In this document: one piece after another, positions 46,552-56,425 of the stretch
How the letters are laid out: each line of letters starts with the position of its first letter
How positions within the stretch are numbered: the stretch's first letter is position 1
Made by a program: the position numbers and the translations under genes
Notes under the pieces: generated by a model
What the model saw: the letters and a program-made list of their open reading frames with translations, nothing else
Database searches by the model: none
Told to the model about the DNA's origin: nothing
DNA from: an uncultured SAR86 cluster bacterium
Lineage (GTDB): Bacteria > Pseudomonadota > Gammaproteobacteria > Magnimaribacterales > Magnimaribacteraceae
Length of the DNA: 64,000 bases
Reading direction: 5' to 3'
Assembly (NCBI GenBank): GCA_902537425.1
Contig: CACBBD010000008.1
Coordinates: 1-64,000 of the forward strand

Positions 46552-47321
46552 CAACGAGATATGCCTCTCTTAGAGTCTTCAATTGAACTTAAGAATATAT
46601 CTACTTCTCTAAAATCTTTTCTTAAAGAATCAAGATCCTTGATAGCCTCATCTACCGTAAGCTTCTTTCTATAAATTGATCTATAAGCAGATCTTAAAGC
46701 TTCTATAGTTTCCTTAGAGTATCCGATTCTTTTTATCCCAGTTACGTTTACTCCAAATGGTTTAGCAGGATTACCTCTAACTTTCACATATGCAGGTATA
46801 TCTTTATTTACCGCGCTGCCCATTGCACAAAAACTGTAACTGCCAATAGAACAAAATTGATGAACTATGGCATAACCTCCGAGTATTGCCCCATCTCCAA
46901 CATGAACTGAACCAGCTAGTGCCGCCTGATTAGTTAAAACAATATCATTTCCCAATACACAATCATGCGCAATATGAGAATAAGCCATAATAAGATTTCT
47001 ATCACCAATAAGAGTCTCACCACGATCCTGAATGGTGCCTCTATGAATAGTTACACCCTCCCTAATGATATTGTCATCTCCAATTACTAGGGTAGTAGGC
47101 TCATTGTTATATTTCTTATCTGGACTTCCATCACCTAATGTAGAAAACTGAAATATGTGATTTCTTTTTCCTATCTTCGCAGGTCCTTTCAAAATAACAT
47201 GAGACTCTATTTTAGTCCCTTCTTCTATTTCTACTTCCGGACCAATAAGACAAAAAGGACCAATTTCTACTGAATCACCAATTTTGGCAGAATCGTCAAC
47301 TATTGAAGAGGGGTGAATCAT
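46551..47321 (-). CDS. lpxA: UDP-N-acetylglucosamine acyltransferase
   Basis: First lipid A step, adding R-3-hydroxyacyl to UDP-GlcNAc. Left-handed beta helix of hexapeptide repeats over about 1-190, then a helical C-terminus. Family landmarks are the start MIHPSSIVDDSAKIG, the catalytic-His region NLIMAYSHIAHDCVLGND, and GGYAIVHQFCSIG for acyl-chain binding. 256 residues (E. coli 262). It starts 2 bases after fabZ and overlaps lpxB at its stop. Confidence 0.97.
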   Translation of the reverse strand: MIHPSSIVDDSAKIGDSVEIGPFCLIGPEVEIEEGTKIESHVILKGPAKIGKRNHIFQFSTLGDGSPDKKYNNEPTTLVIGDDNIIREGVTIHRGTIQDRGETLIGDRNLIMAYSHIAHDCVLGNDIVLTNQAALAGSVHVGDGAILGGYAIVHQFCSIGSYSFCAMGSAVNKDIPAYVKVRGNPAKPFGVNVTGIKRIGYSKETIEALRSAYRSIYRKKLTVDEAIKDLDSLRKDFREVDIFLSSIEDSKRGISR

Positions 47322-47323
47322 AA

Positions 47324-47770
47324 TTACTTTGGTCTATCAGCACAAAGTATCATTGCCTTTGCTACAAGCTCACTGTCTACAGTTGCTGAACAGTCAAACT
47401 TCCAAATTCCTTTCTTATTGGTTATTACCTTTGAATTCAAAATGAGTTTATCGCCAGGAATTGCAGGTCTTTTAAATCTTAGATCATCAGCTCCTACAAA
47501 GTAGTAAATTGACCCATCTTCAGGTTTTTTATCCATTGTTTTGAAACCTAGGATGCCAGAAGCTTGAGCCATGGCTTCTATAATCAAAACACCAGGCATA
47601 ACTTGTTTTCCAGGAAAATGTCCCATAAAAAAAGGCTCATTAGTAGTAATATTTTTATAAGCTGTAATAGATTCACCTGACACCATATGTATAACTCTAT
47701 CAACTAGAAGCATGGGATATCTGTGAGGCAAAAACTCCTGAATCTCTTCTATACTTATTTCTACTTCCAT
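47324..47770 (-). CDS. fabZ: 3-hydroxyacyl-[acyl-carrier-protein] dehydratase FabZ
   Basis: Dehydrates 3-hydroxyacyl-ACP in fatty-acid elongation and competes with LpxA for the same substrate. Hot-dog fold, 148 residues, with [14 protein letters not shown], the catalytic His in [23 protein letters not shown] (Glu in the same helix) and FKRPAIPGD. It sits between lpxD (4-base gap) and lpxA (2-base gap), the standard arrangement balancing lipid A and phospholipid supply. Confidence 0.97.
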   Translation of the reverse strand: MEVEISIEEIQEFLPHRYPMLLVDRVIHMVSGESITAYKNITTNEPFFMGHFPGKQVMPGVLIIEAMAQASGILGFKTMDKKPEDGSIYYFVGADDLRFKRPAIPGDKLILNSKVITNKKGIWKFDCSATVDSELVAKAMILCADRPK

Positions 47771-47774
47771 AATT

Positions 47775-48773
47775 TTACTTTTTGATTAATCCGTGAAGTC
47801 TTTTAAAGGCAACTGCATTTTTTTTCCAGTCAGAGTTTTTCATAAATGGTGTACCTGATGAATAATAACCGCTGTCTTTTATAGATTTAGTGATCAGAGA
47901 CATTGCTGTAATGTGCACCTCATCTGAAATCTCGATGTTATCAACGATTGCAGAACACCCTGCAAGTGTACAATTCTTTCCAATTTTTGTACTCCCTGCA
48001 ATAGCACTATTACCTGCAATGGCAGTACCAGAACCAATAATTACATTGTGCGCTACATGAACCTGATTATCTATTTTCACATTATCTCCGATGATAGTAT
48101 TCCCAATTGATCCTCTGTCAATTGTACTATTTGAACCGATTTCAACATTATCCCCAATTATAACTTCTCCCAAGTGCTCAATCTTTATCCATGAGCGGTT
48201 ATCTTTGGCAAAGCCTAAGCCATCTGAGCCAATCACTACTCCCGAATGTAGAATACATTCTTTGCCAATATTTACGGAGTCATATATTGATACGTTAGCG
48301 TATAAAATTGTACCCTTCCCAATTCTGCAGCCTTCGCCAATAAAAACTCCAGGCATCAAAACAACCTCGTCTTCTATAACAGCATTTTTTGAGACTGTTA
48401 CAAAATTCCCTATTGAAGCAGTATCAGAAATTATTGCCGTATCTTCAATTAACGCAAAGCTAGAAATTCCGGTTTTGATTGCAGGTTTTTCTTTGAAGAG
48501 CTCAGTACATCTAGCATAAGTTAAATAAGGATTTTCACATATCAATTTATTACCTGTGAACAAATCTGAGTAATCTGCGCTGCAAATAACTGCACCGGCC
48601 TTAGTAGTAGATAATTTTGCTAAAAATGACTCTTTAGCAATAAAAGAAATTTCGCGATCTAGAGACGTTTCAAGAGTGTTTATTCCAATTATTTCTTTAG
48701 AAGGATCACCTTCGAGTTCTGCTCCAAGGATTTCAGCAAGTTGAGATAACTTAAAACTTTTTAGGGAAGACAC
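47775..48773 (-). CDS. lpxD: UDP-3-O-(3-hydroxyacyl)glucosamine N-acyltransferase
   Basis: Third lipid A step. The 332 residues comprise an N-terminal uridine-binding domain (about 1-100, with [20 protein letters not shown]), a beta-helix of hexapeptide repeats including [10 protein letters not shown] and the catalytic-His region [16 protein letters not shown], and a C-terminal helix. It starts with GTG. It follows skp by 6 bases and precedes fabZ. E. coli LpxD is 341 residues. Confidence 0.96.
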   Translation of the reverse strand: MSSLKSFKLSQLAEILGAELEGDPSKEIIGINTLETSLDREISFIAKESFLAKLSTTKAGAVICSADYSDLFTGNKLICENPYLTYARCTELFKEKPAIKTGISSFALIEDTAIISDTASIGNFVTVSKNAVIEDEVVLMPGVFIGEGCRIGKGTILYANVSIYDSVNIGKECILHSGVVIGSDGLGFAKDNRSWIKIEHLGEVIIGDNVEIGSNSTIDRGSIGNTIIGDNVKIDNQVHVAHNVIIGSGTAIAGNSAIAGSTKIGKNCTLAGCSAIVDNIEISDEVHITAMSLITKSIKDSGYYSSGTPFMKNSDWKKNAVAFKRLHGLIKK

Positions 48774-48779
48774 GGAAAA

Positions 48780-49322
48780 TTAATCTTCTTTTTCATTCAT
48801 AGCATCGATTACCTCCTGAGTAATATCGTAGCTTTGATCTGCATGAAGAAGTATTTGCTGTTGGGCTCCACTATTTATGAGGAGTGTAATTCCTTTTGCT
48901 CTAATTAATTCAGTAACTATGACTTGAAATTTTTCTGCCTGCTCTTGTGATAGCAATTGAAGAGTTTGGTTCCTGAATTGATTAGTTTTTTCTCTTAAAA
49001 AATTGATATCTTGCTGAAGCGACTGAAATTTCTGAGCTGCCTCTTGTTTTTCTTCATCAGACATTGTGGGTCCATCTTTTTGAGTTCTTTCTTGAATCTC
49101 TCTAGCCTCAGTTGCTTTGGCTTGAAGTTCTTCAACAACTTCTTTCCATTCGTCTGAGTTTTCCAATTCTTCAAGCTCTTTTTTTGCAACATTAGTACTA
49201 AACAAAGCTGCTTGAGGATCCAGAGTGGCTATATTTAAATCAGCCGACTGAAGATTGAAAGTAAAAAAGGATGCCGTAAATACAACAAATAAAGTTTTAA
49301 AAAATTTCATATTTTTTCCCAT
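48780..49322 (-). CDS. skp: Periplasmic chaperone Skp (OmpH family)
   Basis: Holds unfolded outer-membrane proteins in the periplasm on their way to BamA. Signal peptide MKFFKTLFVVFTASFFTFNLQS-type with cleavage before ADLNIATLD (about residue 27). The mature protein is mainly two long Glu/Gln/Lys-rich coiled-coil helices (about 45-135) forming the tentacles, then a short beta C-terminus. 180 residues (E. coli 161). Two in-frame ATGs (49322 and 49310) are possible; the second gives a more usual signal peptide. Located 60 bases after bamA. Confidence 0.92.
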   Translation of the reverse strand: MGKNMKFFKTLFVVFTASFFTFNLQSADLNIATLDPQAALFSTNVAKKELEELENSDEWKEVVEELQAKATEAREIQERTQKDGPTMSDEEKQEAAQKFQSLQQDINFLREKTNQFRNQTLQLLSQEQAEKFQVIVTELIRAKGITLLINSGAQQQILLHADQSYDITQEVIDAMNEKED

Positions 49323-49382
49323 TAAGTAACCTGTCGTCGAATTCTACAGTTTTGTAAGCTAATTTAGTAGCATTAAGAGAAT

Positions 49383-51791
49383 TTAAAATTGTGTCCCAAT
49401 TTCAAATTGAAAATTTTCTGTTTCGTCTAAAGGACCTTCATTCGAAGGAGCAGCAATAGCAAGAGACATTGGACCCAACTGAGTCATCCAAGTCACTCCA
49501 ACTCCATATGAATACCTCAACTCCCCTAAGTCGAGTTCGCTACAATTCACGTTAGATTGATCGAATCCACAGTCCTTTGAAAAAACATTTCCGATATCCA
49601 CAAAGAAAGAGCTACGCATCGATCTTTGGTCCTCAATGAAAGGTAGCTTAAATATAAAATCGAATCCACCTTCTACTAAGTAAGCTCCTCCTATTGACCT
49701 ATCGTCTCTGTAATATGAATAAGGATTTGCAATCGGATTGCCGTCTTCGCCAATTATAGGATTACCTTCATTATCTAGGTAAAACTGTGAGGGTATAGCT
49801 CTAGGACCAAGGGTATTTTGTTTGAAGCCTCTTACTGAACTAATTCCACCAGAATAATAATGCTCAAAGAAAGGAGCTACTTCTGTATCTCCATAAGCCT
49901 CTAATACTCCCAACTCACCTCTAAATCCTAGTACAAATCTTCCATCTAAAATTGGTCTAAAATATTTATGTCTGTAAGTGAGTTTAGAGTATGTCAAGGA
50001 ACTCCCTGGTATAGCAACTTGGAGGGCGAAAGATTGAGATTGGCCTGCAGTAGGAAAAAGCCCCCTATTCAAGGTAACTCTTGACCAAATGAATTGGGTC
50101 TTAAATACTTCAAATTTATTACCTTCAGATTGAGTAAAGGCTAAAATCTGCGATGCTGGTGTAGAACCAGTATCTATACTTGTATTATCGTAATTTAAGT
50201 TAAGTCCTATTCTCTCAATATCGCTGATTGGCAGACCAAATTGAATGCCTGCCCCAAAAGAATCAGATGTATAACTTGCAATATTAAATTGACCATAGTC
50301 AGACTCTCTAAAATAAGCACTATAACCTCTGCTAACTCCATCTATATTGAAATAGGGCTCTCCATAGCTGAAAGAATAGCTGCGTTGCCAGGTACTATCA
50401 TTAATACCGATGCCAATTGCTCGCCCTGTTCCAAAAGCATTATTTTCATTGTAATTGAGACCTAGAACTAAGCCATAGGCTCCATATCCTAAACTACCTC
50501 CAATTGATCCTGAAAATTCCTCTTCAACTGTGAACTCAACATCGATCTGATCGCTCACTCCAGGAACAGGTATAGTCTCTGACTCAACTTCTTTAAAGAA
50601 TCCTAACCTTTCGAGTCTTAACTTCGAATTTTCTATAAGATTATTGGATGCCCAGGCACCTTCCATTTGTCTCATTTCTCTTCTGAGCACTACGTCATGT
50701 GTCCTCTTATTTCCTTTAAAAATAATACGTCTAACGTAAGTTCTTTGTTGAGAATCTACATAAAATGTTAAATCTACATTTCCTGAATCTTCATTTACAT
50801 CGGGGACACCGCGAACTTCAGCAAAACTATACCCTTCATTACCGAGTATATTTTTAAAAATCTCTTCTGTTTCTGTGACTAAAAACTGATTAAAGCGCTC
50901 TCCTTTTTTAATCAATATAAGCGATTTAAGAACTTCTTCTTCAATAGGAAGGTCCCCAACTATCTTGATTTCATTAACATCATAAGTTGTTCCTTCAGAA
51001 ATATTAAGTGTAATAAAAACACCAGATTTGTCAGGCGAAATACTTACTTGAGAACTTTCTAAATTAAATTCAACATAGCCTCTATTTTTGTAAAATGACT
51101 CGAGAGATTCAATGTCGCCCTTTAATTTCTCTCTTGAATATCGATTATCATTTGTAAAAAAAGAGAACCATCCACCGGTGGTTAGCTCAAAATCTTGCAA
51201 AATATCTTCGTCAGAGAAGGACAGATTACCTATTACATTTATTGTTTTTATCTCGGCAACTTCTCCCTCATCTATTTCTATGTTCAAAGAAACTCTGTTT
51301 CTAGGCTCATCCTCACTAGTCACTTCAACCTTCGCGCCATAACGACCTTGAGAAACATACTGCCTTTGAATTTCTAATGCCAAGCTATTTACGATCGACC
51401 GTTTAAAAACTTGCCCTTCTGAAAGTCCTGCGTCATCTAGTCCTTTTAGCAGGTCTTCAGTTTTTAAAGCCTTGTTTCCATCAAGATCTATGGATGCTAT
51501 GGAAGGTCTTTCGACTAAACTTATTATTAGAGTATTCGCTTCTCGACCGAGTTGAATATCATCAAATTGGCCTGTCTTAAATATCGTCTTTGCGGTTGTT
51601 TGGAGATCAAAAACATTTACAGTATCCCCTACAGCAATTGGCATAACATTAAATACACTTCCTGCTGAAACTCTCTGCAAACCGCTGATTCTAATATCAC
51701 TTACAACCCACTCTTCTTCGGAACTTACATTGTGGACTTGAAAAAGACCAGCTAAAAGTAGGATTAAAAATACTTTAATTTGTATCTTCAT
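49383..51791 (-). CDS. bamA: Outer membrane protein assembly factor BamA
   Basis: Omp85 insertase folding beta-barrels into the outer membrane. Signal peptide (about 1-24), five POTRA domains (about 25-425) and a 16-stranded barrel with the essential VRGF loop in GGISSVRGFKQNTLGP. It ends in Phe (EIGTQF), the usual C-terminal barrel signal. 802 residues (E. coli 810). rseP lies 2 bases upstream and skp 60 bases downstream, the conserved rseP-bamA-skp-lpxD order. bamE is elsewhere in this window. Confidence 0.97.
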   Translation of the reverse strand: MKIQIKVFLILLLAGLFQVHNVSSEEEWVVSDIRISGLQRVSAGSVFNVMPIAVGDTVNVFDLQTTAKTIFKTGQFDDIQLGREANTLIISLVERPSIASIDLDGNKALKTEDLLKGLDDAGLSEGQVFKRSIVNSLALEIQRQYVSQGRYGAKVEVTSEDEPRNRVSLNIEIDEGEVAEIKTINVIGNLSFSDEDILQDFELTTGGWFSFFTNDNRYSREKLKGDIESLESFYKNRGYVEFNLESSQVSISPDKSGVFITLNISEGTTYDVNEIKIVGDLPIEEEVLKSLILIKKGERFNQFLVTETEEIFKNILGNEGYSFAEVRGVPDVNEDSGNVDLTFYVDSQQRTYVRRIIFKGNKRTHDVVLRREMRQMEGAWASNNLIENSKLRLERLGFFKEVESETIPVPGVSDQIDVEFTVEEEFSGSIGGSLGYGAYGLVLGLNYNENNAFGTGRAIGIGINDSTWQRSYSFSYGEPYFNIDGVSRGYSAYFRESDYGQFNIASYTSDSFGAGIQFGLPISDIERIGLNLNYDNTSIDTGSTPASQILAFTQSEGNKFEVFKTQFIWSRVTLNRGLFPTAGQSQSFALQVAIPGSSLTYSKLTYRHKYFRPILDGRFVLGFRGELGVLEAYGDTEVAPFFEHYYSGGISSVRGFKQNTLGPRAIPSQFYLDNEGNPIIGEDGNPIANPYSYYRDDRSIGGAYLVEGGFDFIFKLPFIEDQRSMRSSFFVDIGNVFSKDCGFDQSNVNCSELDLGELRYSYGVGVTWMTQLGPMSLAIAAPSNEGPLDETENFQFEIGTQF

Positions 51792-51793
51792 AA

Positions 51794-53155
51794 CTAGATC
51801 AACCTTGCAATATCATTTGCAAAGGCAAATATCATTAGACTTACAACGAGAACTAATCCAATTCGCATGGAATATTCAATTGCAATTTCAGAAACGGGAG
51901 ACCCTTTAACTTTTTCTATAGCAATCATTAGCAATTGCCCGCCATCTAAAATAGGTATTGGCAAAAGATTCAATAGTCCCAGATTGATACTCAATAATGC
52001 CACCATTGATAAAAAAGTAACATATCCTGCTTTGGCAGCAGATCCTGCAAGCACTGAAATCTGTATTGGACCTCCGAGGTTATCAGCTGATATAGATCCG
52101 CTTAACATCTTACCTATTGAAGTAATAATCAAAATTGTATATCTGTAGGTGTCCTCGATACCAACTAACAAGGCTGGAAAGAAGTTTTCTTTTTTTTCAA
52201 CCACAAAATCTGAAGGCCAATTATTAAAATTGTTAGAAGCAAGTATACCTATCCTACCCTTTTGAACTCCTTTCTCATCAGTAAAACTTGAACTCTCAAG
52301 CATAAGTACTTTCGATTCCTGTCCTCTCAAAACTTTAATCTCAATAAGCTGATTAGGCAAAAGGCTAAGAATCCTCGATAATTCTTGCCAAGTTGAAATA
52401 TCTTGACCATTAATTGCTTGTACCAAGTCTCCTTCTTTTATGCCGTACTTTAGAGCGGGGCCATCTTCTTGGAGTTTACCGACTATCGGAGGAAGAAATG
52501 GCTGAAGTCCTAAGGCTTGACTTGGCGCAATTTGATCATTACCTGATAACCAATCATCAATTGGTAACAGAACTGTTCTCTCTTGGCCTTCTCTTATATA
52601 TCTAATATCAATAAATCCAGTATCTCCGACCCTCTTTGAAAGTATAAGGTTTATATCATTAAATACAGTGACCGCTTCGTTATCTATCTGAACAATCTTG
52701 TCATTAACCAAAATGCCGTATTCTTTAGAGAGACTCTCAGGAATAACCTCACCGATTAAAGACGAAAGCTGGGTCGTACCAACTAGTGCTAAATAAAAAT
52801 AGACAAAGGCAGCGAGGATAAAATTAGCAATTGGACCAGCAACTGTTACGACAGCTCTCTCTCCTAAAGAAGCCTGCAGATAGGATTTTTTATTTTCAAA
52901 AGATCCTTCAGATCCTTCCTGAACAGGATTATTTTCACCCAACATTTGTACATAACCACCTAAAGGTAATATCCCGAATGAATATGTACAATCTTTCTTA
53001 TCCTTATAAGAAAATAATTCTTTACCGAAGCCTATCTTAAACTTCAGAACATGAATGTTACAAAATCTTGCTGTTAAAAAATGGCCAAGCTCATGAATAC
53101 CCACAATGATGCTTATAAGAAAAATAAAGGAAAATATGGTGAATAATAGGTCCAT
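51794..53155 (-). CDS. rseP: Site-2 protease RseP
   Basis: Intramembrane zinc metalloprotease that completes RseA cleavage in the sigma-E envelope stress response. The zinc site HELGH is in the first helix (21-25). Two periplasmic PDZ domains (about 120-200 and 205-290; second with GPALKYGIKEGDLVQAINGQ) lie between helices. The third ligand is in LPIPILDGGQLL near residue 400. 453 residues (E. coli 450). The ATG shares one base with the dxr stop (TAATG). No rseA/rpoE in the window. Confidence 0.97.
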   Translation of the reverse strand: MDLLFTIFSFIFLISIIVGIHELGHFLTARFCNIHVLKFKIGFGKELFSYKDKKDCTYSFGILPLGGYVQMLGENNPVQEGSEGSFENKKSYLQASLGERAVVTVAGPIANFILAAFVYFYLALVGTTQLSSLIGEVIPESLSKEYGILVNDKIVQIDNEAVTVFNDINLILSKRVGDTGFIDIRYIREGQERTVLLPIDDWLSGNDQIAPSQALGLQPFLPPIVGKLQEDGPALKYGIKEGDLVQAINGQDISTWQELSRILSLLPNQLIEIKVLRGQESKVLMLESSSFTDEKGVQKGRIGILASNNFNNWPSDFVVEKKENFFPALLVGIEDTYRYTILIITSIGKMLSGSISADNLGGPIQISVLAGSAAKAGYVTFLSMVALLSINLGLLNLLPIPILDGGQLLMIAIEKVKGSPVSEIAIEYSMRIGLVLVVSLMIFAFANDIARLI

Positions 53156-54312
53156 TAATTTGTAAGTATAAGTTCTTTAGTCATCTCTCTAGATTGCATA
53201 TCAGCTTCGAAAATATCTTCTATTTCTTCGACCATCTTTATGTCTGATTTATCCAAAACCTCTGAAATAATTCTATGTATATCTAAGTAGCCTATTCTAC
53301 CTTCTAAAAAGGAAGCTACACACTCTTCATTTGCAGCATTTAAAGTAGAAAAGCTTGTTCCACCAGAATTAATACAATCCTTTGCAAGAACTAATGAAGG
53401 AAATTTTTTTGTATCTGGTTTTACAAAAGAAAGATTGCTAATCTTTTCAAAATCAAGTGAATCACTTCCGGAATTGATTCTTTCAGGGAAACCCAAACCG
53501 TAAGCTATTGGAATTTTCATATCTGGAATAGAAAGTTGGGCCATCAGAGATTTATCTTTAAACTCGACCAAGGAATGAATGATACCTTCTGGATGGATCA
53601 GCACATCTATATTGTCAAATCCAAATAACCACTTAGCTTCTATTATTTCTAAACATTTATTCATCATGGTTGATGAATCAACCGAGATCTTATCCCCCAT
53701 ATTCCAAATAGGATGTGAGGTTGCCTCTTTAGGGGTTATATTTTTAAAGTCGTTGATGTGTCTATTAAGAAAAGGACCACCCGATCCCGTTAATATTAGA
53801 CGTGATATTGATTCATGATTTTTAATTCCCATTAAGCACTGATGAATAGCACTATGCTCGCTGTCTACAGGAAAAATTGTAGCGCCTGTTTTTTTTGATA
53901 AATTATTTAAAATTTCTCCGGCTACAACATAAGACTCTTTGTTTGCTAATAAAATATGCTTTCCATGTTTTATTGCGTGATATACAGGCTTTAATCCCAC
54001 TATTCCAACCATAGCAGCAATAACTATTCCCAAATCTTGTGAGGCAATAATTTGATTTAATTCCTTCTCATCAGATAGTAAAGTCACTTGAGAATTATTT
54101 GTTCCTAGTTCATCCAGAAAGGATTTTTGAGCTTCTTTATTTTCTAGATAGACGAATTTTGGAGTAAATTCTTTACACTGTTCTGCCATAAGGCGGAAAT
54201 TAGTCCTAGCTGTGAGTAATTCAATTTTAAATTCGTCCTTATTTTCTCTTATGACATCTAAAGTTGATTTCCCAACAGAGCCAGTAGAACCCAAAATAGC
54301 TAAACTTTTCAT
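53155..54312 (-). CDS. dxr: 1-deoxy-D-xylulose 5-phosphate reductoisomerase
   Basis: Second step of the MEP isoprenoid pathway, giving MEP for undecaprenyl and quinone precursors. NADPH-binding LAILGSTGSVGKSTLDV at the very N-terminus, metal-binding FPVDSEHSAIHQCL, the flexible loop region SGGPFLNRH, and NAANEECVASFLEGRI toward the end. Starting at ATG 54312 (385 residues) the protein begins MKSLAILGSTGS, as expected. An in-frame TTG at 54345 would add 11 odd hydrophobic residues and overlap cdsA. It lies 2 bases after cdsA. Confidence 0.96.
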   Translation of the reverse strand: MKSLAILGSTGSVGKSTLDVIRENKDEFKIELLTARTNFRLMAEQCKEFTPKFVYLENKEAQKSFLDELGTNNSQVTLLSDEKELNQIIASQDLGIVIAAMVGIVGLKPVYHAIKHGKHILLANKESYVVAGEILNNLSKKTGATIFPVDSEHSAIHQCLMGIKNHESISRLILTGSGGPFLNRHINDFKNITPKEATSHPIWNMGDKISVDSSTMMNKCLEIIEAKWLFGFDNIDVLIHPEGIIHSLVEFKDKSLMAQLSIPDMKIPIAYGLGFPERINSGSDSLDFEKISNLSFVKPDTKKFPSLVLAKDCINSGGTSFSTLNAANEECVASFLEGRIGYLDIHRIISEVLDKSDIKMVEEIEDIFEADMQSREMTKELILTN

Positions 54313-54314
54313 TT

Positions 54315-55130
54315 TTAAACTATATTTAATAAAAAAACAAAACAAGGAAAAGCTGCAACATGGCTATCTAAGCGATCAAAAAGACCGCCATGTCCTGGAA
54401 TCAAATTAGAATAATCCTTCACTTCAACTACCCGCTTCATCATGCTAGCAAAAGCATCCCCTAAAACAGAATATATAGAAACCACTACCAATATACATAA
54501 GACCAAAAAGAATGGTAAGTTGAAAATATTGAAAGATATGATCGATAAAATAAGAGGTGTAAAAATAATTGCAGCCATAAAACCCTCAAGAGTCTTATTT
54601 GGGCTCACATTTGTTATAAATGGTCTTTTGCCAAAGCTCTTACCTGCAAAAAATGCAATAGAGTCCATGAGAATGGAAATTAAAACAATATAAAATATTA
54701 AAAATTTTCCACTTTCTAATTCAAGAAATGATGATGGAGGATTATTGTTAGAAATAATCTGAATTAAAGATGCAAAAAATCCAAGGTGAATAACAAATCC
54801 AAATAAGCTCCAAACCATCGGTTTCTTAAGAAAAGTCTTATTTAAAGGGAAACTTAAGATAAGAAATGCGGATAAAAAGTACGTAATTACACTCAGTGAG
54901 ATAAGTAAATTACTTAAGACATGTGAAAAAGAAACAAAAATTAAAATTAGGAAGAGTAATATTCCTAAGAGAGAGTAAGCATTTGTGAATCTTACCTTCA
55001 AGAATTCCCAAAGAGAGATGGATGAGATTAAGGCAACGAGATAAGTTAAGTATTGCTTATTTAACAAGAATATAAGAAGGCTGATTACAACTATTATTAT
55101 CAAAGCACTGAAAAACCTTTGCTTTAGCAT
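54315..55130 (-). CDS. cdsA: Phosphatidate cytidylyltransferase
   Basis: Makes CDP-diacylglycerol, precursor of all phospholipids. Polytopic membrane enzyme of 271 residues (about 7-8 helices). It ends with the CDS signature, SMMKRVVEVKDYSNLIPGH followed by GGLFDRLDS, containing the Lys-Asp, His-Gly-Gly and Asp-Arg-x-Asp residues. It lies between uppS (2-base gap) and dxr, the Pseudomonas order (E. coli places dxr before uppS). Confidence 0.96.
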   Translation of the reverse strand: MLKQRFFSALIIIVVISLLIFLLNKQYLTYLVALISSISLWEFLKVRFTNAYSLLGILLFLILIFVSFSHVLSNLLISLSVITYFLSAFLILSFPLNKTFLKKPMVWSLFGFVIHLGFFASLIQIISNNNPPSSFLELESGKFLIFYIVLISILMDSIAFFAGKSFGKRPFITNVSPNKTLEGFMAAIIFTPLILSIISFNIFNLPFFLVLCILVVVSIYSVLGDAFASMMKRVVEVKDYSNLIPGHGGLFDRLDSHVAAFPCFVFLLNIV

Positions 55131-55132
55131 CT

Positions 55133-55858
55133 TTATAACTGAAAATTAGATTTATCTCCAAAACGCCTTGATCTTTTTGAATATTCTTTGAGTGCGTTAT
55201 CGAAGTGTTGTTCATCGAAGTCCGGCCAAAGCACATCAGGGAAATATAATTCTGAATACGCTAATTGCCATAACAAAAAATTGCTTATTCTAAGTTCATT
55301 ACCAGTTCTAATGCATAAATCAGGATCTGTAAATTTTGATGTCGAAAGAAATTCATCAAAACTTTCCTCAGTAAGCTCTTCATTTGATCTTGAATTTAGA
55401 TGTTTATTTATTGCATTGACAATATCCCATCTTCCTCCGTAACTTGCAGCAACGACTAAATCCAATTTTTTTCTTTCGGTATCGCAACAAGTTAGTTTTT
55501 CTGATTCTTTCATCTGCTTTATAAGTTTGTGATCAAATTGAGATAAATCACCTATAAAGCTTAGCTGCACTGAATTTTTAATCAGATTAGGTACCTCTTC
55601 TTGAAGAGCACTACTTAATAGCTGCATCAGCAGGTTAACTTCTTCTGATGATCTACCCCAGTTCTCGCTGCTAAACGCAAATAAGGTTAGTGTAGATAAA
55701 CCTCTTTGGACAGCATATTCAACAGACTCTCTTGCCCTTTCAACACCTTTTTTATGTCCTGCAACCCCGGGGAGATTTTTCTCTGATGCCCATCGGTTAT
55801 TGCCATCCATTATAATGGCAACATGTTTAGGTAAGGTTTCAGTTGGACTACCTTCCAT
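55133..55858 (-). CDS. uppS: Undecaprenyl diphosphate synthase
   Basis: cis-prenyltransferase making the C55 carrier for cell-wall and O-antigen synthesis. The catalytic Asp is in AIIMDGNNRWA (about 15-25), with FAFSSENWGRS and the homodimer/substrate motif RTGNELRISNFLLWQLAYSE following, then ELYFPDVLWPDF. 241 residues (E. coli 253). It begins 9 bases after the frr stop, in the order frr-uppS-cdsA-dxr. Confidence 0.97.
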   Translation of the reverse strand: MEGSPTETLPKHVAIIMDGNNRWASEKNLPGVAGHKKGVERARESVEYAVQRGLSTLTLFAFSSENWGRSSEEVNLLMQLLSSALQEEVPNLIKNSVQLSFIGDLSQFDHKLIKQMKESEKLTCCDTERKKLDLVVAASYGGRWDIVNAINKHLNSRSNEELTEESFDEFLSTSKFTDPDLCIRTGNELRISNFLLWQLAYSELYFPDVLWPDFDEQHFDNALKEYSKRSRRFGDKSNFQL

Positions 55859-55867
55859 TTTTAAAAA

Positions 55868-56425
55868 TTAGAAGTCTAAGAGATCCTTTTCTTTAGAGTT
55901 CAATGCTAGATCTACTTTTTCAACGAAAGAATCTGTTAATTTCTGGATTAATTCTTCTCCCTGTCTTTCTTCATCTTGAGAAATCTCCTTCTCTTTGAGG
56001 AATGCTTTTAACTGAGAGTTACCCTCTCGTCTAACATTTCTTATAGAAACTTTTGCATTTTCTGCTTCAGCCTTAGCTTTTTTTATGAAATCCCTTCTGG
56101 TTTCTTCTGTAAGATCGGGCAAAATTACCCGAATAGTGTCTCCTGATGTGGTTGGATTTAATCCAAGATCAGATTCAGAGATTGCTTTTTCTATCTGTTG
56201 CACGACACCCTTCTCCCATGGAACTATAGCTAAAGTTTTTGCATCTTCTATGTTTATACTAGCTACTTGCGCTAAAGGAGTAAGCTTATCGTAATAATCT
56301 ACCTTAATACTATCGAGTAAAGATGGTGTAGCTCTTCCAGTTCGGATCTTTTTGAATGCTGCGTCTAAAGCATTCAAACTCTTTTCCATGCCTAACTCGG
56401 CATCTTCAACTATTTCGTTTAACAT
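55868..56425 (-). CDS. frr: Ribosome recycling factor
   Basis: Splits post-termination ribosomes with EF-G. 185 residues, same as E. coli; RTGRATPSLLDSIKVDYY marks the first domain junction, and the three-helix bundle ends with DSFVEKVDLALNSKEKDLLDF. Its ATG directly follows the tsf TAA with no gap, and its Shine-Dalgarno (GAAGGAT) lies inside the last codons of tsf. In nearly all proteobacteria pyrH sits between tsf and frr; here it is missing. Confidence 0.97.
   Translation of the reverse strand: MLNEIVEDAELGMEKSLNALDAAFKKIRTGRATPSLLDSIKVDYYDKLTPLAQVASINIEDAKTLAIVPWEKGVVQQIEKAISESDLGLNPTTSGDTIRVILPDLTEETRRDFIKKAKAEAENAKVSIRNVRREGNSQLKAFLKEKEISQDEERQGEELIQKLTDSFVEKVDLALNSKEKDLLDF

Noticed and set aside
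48091-48519. 142-codon open frame opposite lpxD
   Set aside because: It lies wholly antisense to a clear LpxD, with low-complexity Ile/Pro/Thr-rich sequence that mirrors the hexapeptide repeats; no start signal.
54313-54345. TTG start of dxr at 54345
   Set aside because: It adds a hydrophobic 11-residue stub before the Rossmann motif and overlaps cdsA; ATG 54312 gives the expected N-terminus.
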